From NCBI GenBank assembly GCA_964551295.1, contig CAZKDJ010000103.1, positions 1 to 14,510 of the forward strand: DNA of 14,510 nt, in the 5' to 3' direction. Below the pieces are notes generated by a model that worked only from the letters and a program-made list of their open reading frames with translations, was not told the DNA's origin and searched no databases. A program made the translations under genes and the position numbers. Shown piece by piece: positions 8,901 to 13,725 of the stretch. Every line of letters begins with the position of its first letter. Positions within the stretch are counted from its first letter, which is position 1. The stretch comes from JAFGED01 sp964551295. Lineage in GTDB: Bacteria; Chloroflexota; Anaerolineae; B4-G1.

Positions 8901-9165
8901 GTTGGTCGGGATGGGAAGGTGTCACGAGGCACGGCGAGCGTTTGAGAGGGCGGTCGAGTGGTACAGGCAGGCTTTGGCGGTAGATGAGTTGCGTGAGGAC
9001 GTTCACCGACGGATCATGCATTGTTACGCGGAGGCAGGGCAGCGTACCAAAGCCCTGGCTCAGTATCGCCGCTGTCAGGAATTGCTGAGAGACGAGTTGG
9101 GCCTGGAACCTTCAGCGGAGACGAGGCAACTCTGTAAACAAATCTCTCAGATGGAATCGAGTTGA
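5956..9165 (+). CDS. MalT-like STAND ATPase / TPR / BTAD transcriptional regulator
   Basis: A 1069-aa signal-sensing transcription factor of the MalT-like STAND NTPase class. The N-terminal half holds the NTPase: Walker A APAGYGKTS at 44-52, Walker B LALVVDNYESLD at 132-143, a sensor-like GSR at 168-170, then the winged-helix and helical arm to about 400. Residues 420-810 are tandem TPR-like helical pairs (for example DEGVVALRRVLELYRQIG, DEAAVHLSEALAIARRLG), the usual inducer-binding superhelix. The C terminus is not the LuxR helix-turn-helix of E. coli MalT; it has an OmpR-like winged helix (about 826-918, with AAMAKELFFYILLHGP) followed by a BTAD domain (922-1065, ending in QYRRCQELLRDELGLEPSAE) as in SARP regulators. 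GTG 5956 is the only plausible start near the conserved LVRSKLLVPSPAGLLHRPRL. The inducer and targets are unknown; a terminator follows. Confidence 0.93.
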   Translation: MVITQLPLVRSKLLVPSPAGLLHRPRLYEAIERGLACKLTLISAPAGYGKTSVLVDFARHSPIAVCWYTADERDRDLGLFVEYLVGAIGEQFPDFGERTRTALASLADDSAPIPVGVAEELANEILALDAPLALVVDNYESLDGTWGIQGFARRFLEILPPNCHLMLGSRVLPDVPVTHLVAKRQLVGLAARDLSFTPQEIHKLFLLSQLQISEERAQAIAARSEGWITGVLLLVDLLREDVGQALLDAGEATAEAYGYLAAEVLDRQPPDVQHFLYTSAVLREMSVPLCQEVLGIGVPSGLLAEVERRNLFITRFGRGAGATFRYHNLFRDFLHQQLRQRDSTRYEELHLQAATWFDGANDVEEAVYHYLVAKAYLEAIALMERVAREWFVRGRVETLLDWANELPEPVKSQAPRLLLYQGKVLTDRYDFDAARQALAYAEVGFGDAKRHVDDLAAIHNQRALLGLFEGRYEDTITEAQMALGMLGEDEAMERANAQRCIGRAYVRLGRLDEGVVALRRVLELYRQIGSPYNVVNSLQDLGIALIDQGSLDEAAVHLSEALAIARRLGASTPLALTLNNLGWLHHLRGKHREALMLYEEGLTVARRGGDLRVQAFITVGMADLYRDLGVYERAAPLYNAGWRLAEETESSLAIYVLLAQADMLRWQEDPKQSLDVVQKARQLAEETGLDFELQGLLPVTEGIALAESGEFAAGLRVLSDGITFLELRQAKRELGRAHFLRAKAHLLAGDKRQAVTALRQAMDVAEEIGTCQFAVAEGRYATALLNLGVDENVAVCQDILDKAEAVLSVGYQQLRFGAEDKEGAAPYLKVYAFGEGRVVRDGHALSSSDWQAAMAKELFFYILLHGPLERDAIGVIFWPELSAKKMTNSFHTTLHRMRQAVGSQVVIAEGGYYRLGDISYWFDVEEFEALVTRARLLSPHDWQTEDLWQRALVLYRGDFLPEVERTWCVPRREALREMYIEALVGMGRCHEARRAFERAVEWYRQALAVDELREDVHRRIMHCYAEAGQRTKALAQYRRCQELLRDELGLEPSAETRQLCKQISQMESS

Positions 9166-9200
9166 TTTGGATTTTGCTTATCTTGGTTTTCCTCGATTTG

Positions 9201-9234
9201 TAGAGGTTGCTTTTGAGCAACCTCTATTTTTGTT
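9201..9234 (+). terminator. Intrinsic terminator of the regulator gene
   Basis: A perfect 10-bp stem (TAGAGGTTGC at 9201-9210, GCAACCTCTA at 9217-9226) with a six-base loop TTTTGA is followed by TTTTTGTT. It begins 35 bases after the regulator stop codon. It separates the regulator from the small peptide operon, so those genes probably have their own promoter or depend on controlled read-through. Confidence 0.9.
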
Positions 9235-9241
9235 AAGAGCA

Positions 9242-9270
9242 TTGTTGATAGGCTGATGATATTCTGTACT
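9242..9270 (+). promoter_or_regulatory. Weak candidate promoter of the small-peptide operon
   Basis: TTGTTG (9242-9247), 17 bases, TGTACT (9265-9270). Matches to consensus are only moderate (3/6 and 4/6). It is the best placed candidate between the terminator and the strong AAGGAGG site at about 9283-9289, and would give a leader of roughly 18 bases. Treat as tentative. Confidence 0.3.
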
Positions 9271-9294
9271 TGTAACTTGAACAAGGAGGAAAAA

Positions 9295-9462
9295 ATGAAT
9301 AAGCGTAGCAAATTGATACTGGTGTCGGTGTTTGTGGCAATACTTGTGACCTTGGCATCTAGCACTGCACTCCCTAGCTGGGTGATATCGACGATTGATG
9401 CCTCCCCGGGTGGAATGAATATGATAGCCAGTCCAGGGGCTGGTAGCGGCAGCGCTGGCTAG
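9295..9462 (+). CDS. Small exported peptide, 55 aa, unknown function
   Basis: The product is 55 aa. It opens with a positive n-region (MNKRSK), then a 14-residue hydrophobic core (LILVSVFVAILVTL) and a polar c-region ASSTALPS, which together look like a Sec signal peptide with a possible signal peptidase cut after STA (residue 25). That would leave about 30 residues rich in Gly, Ser and Pro, with a near repeat ASPGG / ASPGAG and a GSGSAG tail. A double glycine at 39-40 is also present. A strong AAGGAGG lies 5-6 bases before the ATG, and I reject the earlier in-frame starts upstream of it. I do not recognise a family. It is followed 22 bases later by the NHLP-like gene, probably co-transcribed. 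It could be a signalling peptide, a bacteriocin-like precursor or a small membrane peptide. Confidence 0.75.
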   Translation: MNKRSKLILVSVFVAILVTLASSTALPSWVISTIDASPGGMNMIASPGAGSGSAG

Positions 9463-9484
9463 CTGTAACAAGAGAGGGTAAAAC

Positions 9485-9691
9485 ATGCCTACACGCCGAA
9501 TCGACGAGCTGGTCTGGGCGGCGCTCACCGATCCCACCTTCCGCGACCAGGTGCTCAATGGGCATCGACGCGAGATCGTGGACGCTCTCTGTCTGCCGGA
9601 AGCAGAACGACAGGCTGTGCTTTCAGTCAAGGCCGATACGCTGGAAGCCTTTGCTGGCGCGTTGTGTCATCCGAGGATCGCCACGCACTAG
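9485..9691 (+). CDS. NHLP-clan small protein (Os1348 / Franean1_4349-like)
   Basis: A 68-aa acidic helical protein. The phrases WAALTDPTFRDQVL, then a short spacer, LPEAERQAVLSVKADTLEAF and a final AGAL resemble the leader-like domain of the Os1348 and Franean1_4349 families of the nitrile-hydratase-leader-peptide clan, known as RiPP precursors or leader-like proteins. The match is by eye. What follows the leader-like part is very short (CHPRIATH), so if it is a precursor the core is tiny; there are two cysteines (36 and 61). No GG cleavage site, cyclodehydratase, LanM, radical SAM enzyme or exporter is seen in the window. A GAGAGGG site sits six bases before the ATG, and the spacing of 22 bases after the exported peptide suggests one operon. 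It may instead be a stand-alone regulator or carrier-like protein. Confidence 0.7.
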   Translation: MPTRRIDELVWAALTDPTFRDQVLNGHRREIVDALCLPEAERQAVLSVKADTLEAFAGALCHPRIATH

Positions 9692-9777
9692 ACCTGTGTC
9701 GTAGTGAAAGATCGTTCTATCAAAACCCGCACGTGTGCAGAGGTTTGTTTGTGCGCCCTGTGCGTGGCGGCTTTTGA

Positions 9778-9825
9778 TGTCCTATCAGGACACGCTTTGA
9801 CATATAGCATATCAAGCAGTATTGT
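9778..9825 (+). promoter_or_regulatory. Near-consensus promoter with an upstream dyad
   Basis: TTGACA (9797-9802), 17 bases, TATTGT (9820-9825) is the best -35 box in the window. The predicted transcript starts near 9832, some 25 bases before the first ATG at 9857. Directly upstream of the -35 lies a 6-bp inverted repeat TGTCCT-ATC-AGGACA (9778-9792), a possible operator. Its TGTCC half-site recalls the dyad between the DNPH1-like and regulator genes, although the spacing differs by two bases. Confidence 0.55.
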
Positions 9826-9856
9826 CGAATCTGATGGGCCCGATTGTGCAGAGTGG

Positions 9857-10141
9857 ATGGCAATGAAGCGGATGACAATGGATTCGCTTACTGAGGCCTT
9901 GTTTTCTCTGGACGAGCCTTGGCGAGGTCGCTTCTTGAGATTGGTGGCCACCCGTGTGAAGGTGCGGGTTGAGGAGAGACAGCAGCCGACGCCTGAGGAG
10001 GTATCGGCCTGGTTTGAGGCGGATCCTTACCTTCGTCGTAGGGTATCGATGCTGTTGTACATTTGGCAAGGATCACAGCGTCGATCTGCCGGATTAAAAA
10101 GCACCTTCCCCGGTGAGCACGGTGGGAATTGTCCGCAGTAG
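9857..10141 (+). CDS. Small conserved-looking protein of unknown function
   Basis: The 94-aa soluble product is rich in charged and aromatic residues: SLTEALFSLDEPWRGRFLRL, a variable stretch, then TPEEVSAWFEADPYLRRRV and LLYIWQG. I do not recognise a named family, though the DEPWRGRFL...EEVSAWFEADP...LLYIW pattern looks like a real folded helical protein. The frame is open from 9704, but the promoter at 9797-9825 lies inside that longer version, so a start at 9857 or one of the next ATGs (9863, 9872, 9878) fits better; no good Shine-Dalgarno decides among them. The last 16 residues overlap, tail to tail, the end of the glycosylphosphotransferase gene by 48 bases, and look like read-through into its complement rather than a conserved part. 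Confidence 0.6.
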   Translation: MAMKRMTMDSLTEALFSLDEPWRGRFLRLVATRVKVRVEERQQPTPEEVSAWFEADPYLRRRVSMLLYIWQGSQRRSAGLKSTFPGEHGGNCPQ

Positions 10142-11515
10142 GATTTTGCAGTCGAGCCACAACGACCAGTTTTCGATATAGTAAAGGTCGAGCAGCACCG
10201 TTTCATCAAAACTAAGCAGGCTGCGGCCGCTGACTTGCCACATCCCAGTCATACCTGGAGGTACTTGGAGCCGCTTCTTGTGCCATTCTAGATAACGCTC
10301 GGCTTCCTCCGGGACGTTTGGGCGTGGGCCTACCAGGCTCATCTCACCGCGCAGGACGTTAAAAACCTGGGGTAGCTCGTCCAAACTCCAGCGGCGCAGA
10401 AAGCGCCCCATGCGCGTCGTTCGAGGGTCTTCGCGGATTTTGAAGGTGACGCCATCGATCTCGTCCAACTCGCGCAGGGTTTCCTGTTCCTCCTCTGCTC
10501 CCTGGCGCATCGACCGAAATTTGTACATCTGGAACAGCTCGCCATCCAGCCCTACGCGATTTTGGCGAAAGATGACCGGGCCGGGCGAGTCGAGCTTGAT
10601 TGCCAATACAATCAAGCCTGTCAACGGCGCCGTCGCCAGCATAAGTGCCGTCGCTCCCACGATGTCCACGGTTCGCTTGATCAGCAGTGCGCTTTGACTG
10701 AAGCCCACCTCTCGCACGCCGATCAGCGGTATCCCGCCTAGGTCATCTACGTCTACCTGGCTGAGGCTCATCTGGAAGAGGTCAGGCACGATGCGGGCGC
10801 GTACCTGCTGCCGTTCACATTCGTGGACGATACGCATGGTCTTGCGGTGGGACATCCACGGCAGCGTGATGATGACCTCGTCGACTGTCTCTTCCTCGAT
10901 CAAGTGAGGAAGATTGTCGACAGAGCCCAATGCCTTGAAACGCCCTATGTGGGTCTGTTTTTCGGGGTTGTCGTCCACAAAACCGACGATGTGGAAACCC
11001 AGTTCGGGGTGTGCTACCACGGTGCGCATGACCGTGCGCCCGGCCTCCCCGGCGCCGACGATGACGATGCGAGAAATACCGATGCCCCGCGCGCGCAGCA
11101 GGCCCTCGACCCACAGTTGCACCAGCCGCGCCAGACTCAACAGCAGGGTGACGATTATGCCTGTCTGAAGGAAAAGGGCCCGCGAATACCCAAGGGGCCC
11201 AAAGATGCCGATAAAGAAAGTGGTGGCGAATAGGATCACGACCGACTTGGCCGCGGCGTTGATGATGTGGGACACGTGATCCAACCACCGCTGCCCGCGC
11301 CAGCGCCGATAGACGCCATCCAGCTGAAACGTCGCCAGCATCAACACGGTGAACAGAAAGCTGAAGGGGATGTACGCTGTGATTGGATGATAGTAGCTGA
11401 CGTCGCGGAGCCATTGCAGCTCGTAGCGCACCCAATGCGACAGCACCATACTGGCGTTGATCAGCACGATGTCAAGGGCGATGACCCACCGAGGAGCTCG
11501 ATCGCGTGCTTTCAC
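10094..11515 (-). CDS. Exopolysaccharide polyprenyl glycosylphosphotransferase (WbaP/CpsE-like)
   Basis: The enzyme transfers a sugar 1-phosphate from a nucleotide sugar to undecaprenyl phosphate, the first membrane step of exopolysaccharide or capsule repeat-unit assembly. The 473-aa protein has four N-terminal membrane segments (about 10-28, 45-65, 88-108, 115-135), a Rossmann-like CoA-binding-type domain (VIVGAGEAGRTVMR at 151-164), a fifth hydrophobic segment (284-308) and the catalytic bacterial sugar transferase domain: KFRSMR at 332-337, the Asp379-Glu380 pair in SLDELPQ, SLVGPRP at 393-399 and GMTGMWQVSGR at 421-431. The open frame extends upstream, but GTG at 11515 has AAGGAG seven bases before it and starts three bases after the upstream gene's stop, so I use it. 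It is translated as the second gene of a two-gene unit with the glycosyltransferase. The sugar specificity is not evident. Confidence 0.93.
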   Translation of the reverse strand: MKARDRAPRWVIALDIVLINASMVLSHWVRYELQWLRDVSYYHPITAYIPFSFLFTVLMLATFQLDGVYRRWRGQRWLDHVSHIINAAAKSVVILFATTFFIGIFGPLGYSRALFLQTGIIVTLLLSLARLVQLWVEGLLRARGIGISRIVIVGAGEAGRTVMRTVVAHPELGFHIVGFVDDNPEKQTHIGRFKALGSVDNLPHLIEEETVDEVIITLPWMSHRKTMRIVHECERQQVRARIVPDLFQMSLSQVDVDDLGGIPLIGVREVGFSQSALLIKRTVDIVGATALMLATAPLTGLIVLAIKLDSPGPVIFRQNRVGLDGELFQMYKFRSMRQGAEEEQETLRELDEIDGVTFKIREDPRTTRMGRFLRRWSLDELPQVFNVLRGEMSLVGPRPNVPEEAERYLEWHKKRLQVPPGMTGMWQVSGRSLLSFDETVLLDLYYIENWSLWLDCKILLRTIPTVLTGEGAF

Positions 11516-11517
11516 GT

Positions 11518-12663
11518 TCAATCTCCTTTTTCCAGCGCGCGTCGATAGACACACGCCGTTTCTTGCGCTGTGCGCATCCAGGTGAATTGGTGAGCGCGAC
11601 CCAAGCCCCGTTCTTGCAGTTCAGATCGCAGGGACTCATCCTTCAGCAGCCGATCCAGGTACGTTGCCATCTCTTCTACATTTTGGGGATTTGCCAGCAG
11701 GGCTGCGTCCCCCGCCGTCTCGGGCAGTGGCGGTGCGTTCGAAGCCATCACTGCCGTGCCGCAGGCCTGCGCTTCCAGGATTGGCATTCCCCACCCTTCG
11801 TATAGTGAGGGGTAGGCGAACACCGTGGCAGCGTTGTACCACCAGGAAAGATCCTCGTTTGGAACATACCCCTTAAAAACTACCGCCTCGTTCAATCCCA
11901 AGGTCTCTACTTTGGCGAACACATCATCGTAAAGCCATCCCTTTCCTCCGACCAACACCAGCTTGCTTTCCCCATCATATATACGCGCGAATGCCTCCAC
12001 CAGACGGGCGTGGTTCTTGCGCGGCTCCAGCGTGCCGACGCATAGCACAAACCGCTCCGGCAATTCCTGTTTCTGGCGAAAAGCGTCCACTTGGTCCTGG
12101 GGCAGTGGGCGAAAGATAGGATCTACACCGTGGTAGATCACGTCGATCCGCTCCACCGGCACGCCGAGTAGTTTCGCGCTCTCTGCAGCGGTGTGGGCAG
12201 AGACGGCGATCAGTCGCCGGGCGCGCCGCGCCGAAAGCCGCGTCATCACCGTTAGATAGAGCCGGTTGGCTGGCCGGAACAGGTGCGGCAGGCGGATGAA
12301 GCTCAGGTCGTGGATGGTGATGACCGTCGGGCATGTACAAAACAAAGGCGCAATAAAGACGGGCCCATGCACGAGATCCGCGTTGATCCGGTGCAGTGTC
12401 CACGGTTGCCCCAATTGTTCCCACAATATCCTTGCAGGGACCCGGCCCGTGGGCCAGCGAGATCGACGTGAAGAAAGGGATATGTCGGGAGGAAGCCCGC
12501 CTTCGCCCGCCAGCACGGTGTAGTGTAGATCGTCGGTTTGTTTGAGATGGCGCAATAGTTGGTAGATATAGTGATGCACTCCGGCGCTGCGGTATCCTGG
12601 CTGGCTCGATAGGAGGTGTGCGTTGATGGCGACGTGAACGTTTCCCCGTGAGGTGCCCGTCAT
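11518..12663 (-). CDS. Glycosyltransferase family 4 (GT-B)
   Basis: A 381-aa retaining glycosyltransferase of GT4 type, likely adding mannose or another hexose to the lipid-linked oligosaccharide begun by the adjacent glycosylphosphotransferase. The N-terminal half has the acceptor domain (INAHLLSSQPGYRSAGVHHY, HDLSFIRLPHLF, LIAVSAHTAAES). The C-terminal half has the donor domain: VIYHGVDPIFRP, CVGTLEPRKNHARLVEAF with Arg215-Lys216, LVLVGGKGW, and the E-x7-E motif EGWGMPILE at 289-297. The frame is open 68 codons further upstream, but a perfect TATAAT lies between that and ATG 12663, so the long form would not be transcribed from this promoter. No Shine-Dalgarno precedes the ATG, in line with a leaderless transcript. 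The next gene starts three bases past the stop. Confidence 0.93.
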   Translation of the reverse strand: MTGTSRGNVHVAINAHLLSSQPGYRSAGVHHYIYQLLRHLKQTDDLHYTVLAGEGGLPPDISLSSRRSRWPTGRVPARILWEQLGQPWTLHRINADLVHGPVFIAPLFCTCPTVITIHDLSFIRLPHLFRPANRLYLTVMTRLSARRARRLIAVSAHTAAESAKLLGVPVERIDVIYHGVDPIFRPLPQDQVDAFRQKQELPERFVLCVGTLEPRKNHARLVEAFARIYDGESKLVLVGGKGWLYDDVFAKVETLGLNEAVVFKGYVPNEDLSWWYNAATVFAYPSLYEGWGMPILEAQACGTAVMASNAPPLPETAGDAALLANPQNVEEMATYLDRLLKDESLRSELQERGLGRAHQFTWMRTAQETACVYRRALEKGD

Positions 12664-12670
12664 GGCGGGG

Positions 12671-12699
12671 ATTATATCATATTGCGCTAACACGGCCAA
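12671..12699 (-). promoter_or_regulatory. Promoter of the exopolysaccharide genes, predicted leaderless
   Basis: On the minus strand: TTGGCC (12699-12694), 17 bases, then a perfect TATAAT (12676-12671). The predicted +1 is at about 12664, one base before the ATG at 12663. The mRNA would therefore have essentially no 5' leader, which fits the missing Shine-Dalgarno. Confidence 0.7.
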
Positions 12700-12817
12700 T
12701 TGGGAAAAAGTGTGTGTGAATGGTGTTTGGGGTGCAAATTCTGACCCGTCGGTACCGCCGTAGAGGACTCGTATGCCGATAGTAGCTTCGCCGCGGGCCG
12801 GGAGCGCGCTGGTATGC

Positions 12818-12846
12818 TTGACGAGTTCACTTCTTGCCTGTAGAAT
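12818..12846 (+). promoter_or_regulatory. Promoter of the SAM hydrolase gene, predicted leaderless
   Basis: TTGACG (12818-12823), 17 bases, TAGAAT (12841-12846). Both boxes match consensus at five of six positions. The predicted +1 is about 12853, two bases before ATG 12855, and no Shine-Dalgarno is present. It is divergent from the exopolysaccharide promoter; the 118 bases between the two -35 boxes show no other clear element apart from CGGTACCG, a short palindrome near 12749. Confidence 0.65.
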
Positions 12847-12854
12847 GCTTGGCG

Positions 12855-13709
12855 ATGAAGCAAACACCGCTGATCACCCTCACGACCGACTTTGGCACCG
12901 CCGATGGCTACGTCGGGACGATGAAGGGTGTCATCTTGGGCATTGTTCCCAAAACCCATCTGGTGGATCTTTCCCACGAGGTCGCGCCGCAGAACGTCCG
13001 CCAGGCCGCTTTTGTGCTCTTGGCAGCGTATCCATTCTTCCCGGCGCACACAGTCCACCTCGTCGTGGTGGACCCCGGCGTGGGAAGTGCGAGACGGGCC
13101 ATTGCCCTGCGCACGCCGGCGGGCGCGTTCGTCGGCCCGGATAACGGCGTCTTTAGCTACGTGATGGCCTGCGAGCCGGCGGAGGCCCTAGTGGCACTCA
13201 CCGAGCCTCGCTACCATTTGCCCTGCGTCAGTCACACGTTTCACGGCCGCGACGTCTTTGCCCCTGCTGCCGCGCATTTGGCGGCCGGGGTGCACATCGT
13301 CGATCTCGGGCCTGCTGTATCTGACCCGGTCACACTTCCCCTTCCACGGCTGGAGGTTGCCGCCACAGGTGTTGTCGGTCAAGTGCTGCACGTCGATCAT
13401 TTCGGTAACGTCATCACCAGCATTGGCCGACTCCTGTGGGGTGACGACGAGCTTTTGCTGGAGCCAGCTTTTGGGAAGGCGAGAGGCAGGGTGCAAGATG
13501 CAAAATGCAGGATTGTGGCAGTCAACGCGAGAGTGGAGGTGGCGGGGCAGGAGATTGTGGGTGTGCGGCGGGCTTATGCGCAGGTCGAGCCCGGCGAGAT
13601 GCTGGTTTTGATAGGCAGCAGCGGATACTTGGAGATCGCGGTGCGCGAAGGGAGCGCCGCCCGCGCGCTGGGAGTGCGTCCCGGCGACGAGGTGGTGTTG
13701 AGGTTCTAG
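12855..13709 (+). CDS. S-adenosyl-L-methionine hydrolase (SAM hydroxide adenosyltransferase, DUF62)
   Basis: The enzyme uses activated water to split S-adenosylmethionine into adenosine and methionine; it is the widespread relative of fluorinase and chlorinase. The 284-aa product carries the family signatures: LTTDFGTADGYVGTMKG at 9-25, VDLSHEVAPQNV at 37-48, VVDPGVGSARR at 71-81, GPDNGVFS at 94-101, HTFHGRDVFAPAAAHLA at 127-143, HVDHFGNVITSI at 179-190, and SSGYLEIAVREGSAA near 255-269. The Asp-Arg-His triad that activates water is present (Asp73, Arg80, His130), so hydrolase rather than halogenase activity is expected. The ATG at 12855 starts at the conserved core; the TTG at 12834 lies upstream of the -10 box. 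A degenerate heptamer repeat interrupts the C-terminal domain around residues 211-220. murA follows after 16 bases. Confidence 0.93.
   Translation: MKQTPLITLTTDFGTADGYVGTMKGVILGIVPKTHLVDLSHEVAPQNVRQAAFVLLAAYPFFPAHTVHLVVVDPGVGSARRAIALRTPAGAFVGPDNGVFSYVMACEPAEALVALTEPRYHLPCVSHTFHGRDVFAPAAAHLAAGVHIVDLGPAVSDPVTLPLPRLEVAATGVVGQVLHVDHFGNVITSIGRLLWGDDELLLEPAFGKARGRVQDAKCRIVAVNARVEVAGQEIVGVRRAYAQVEPGEMLVLIGSSGYLEIAVREGSAARALGVRPGDEVVLRF
13485..13512 (+). repeat. Degenerate heptamer tandem repeat inside the SAM hydrolase gene
   Basis: Four consecutive 7-mers: GGCAGGG, TGCAAGA, TGCAAAA, TGCAGGA. The reading frame stays open through them. They encode part of a stretch (about residues 207-220, including RGRVQDAKCR) that looks longer than the usual DUF62 linker between the strand ending in DELLLEP and the one starting NARVEVAGQEI. 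It looks like a small repeat inserted and tolerated in a surface loop. Confidence 0.5.
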
Positions 13710-13725
13710 AAACGGAGTGTCGAAC

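Noticed and set aside
9295..9462. The 55-aa peptide as a class II bacteriocin with a double-glycine leader
   Set aside because: A GG pair exists at residues 39-40, but the N-terminal half is a hydrophobic Sec-type signal and not the charged amphipathic leader of that class, and no peptidase-type ABC exporter is present.
9704..9856. N-terminal extension of the 94-aa protein from a GTG at 9704
   Set aside because: The best promoter in the area lies inside this extension, the extension has an odd Cys-rich composition, and no ribosome site precedes the GTG.
12664..12867. 68-codon upstream extension of the glycosyltransferase
   Set aside because: The perfect TATAAT lies inside it, the residues do not resemble GT4 N termini, and the conserved INAHLLSS strand begins right after ATG 12663.
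13485..13512. Short repeat array as CRISPR
   Set aside because: The units are 7 bases, contiguous and degenerate, without spacers, and lie inside a coding gene.
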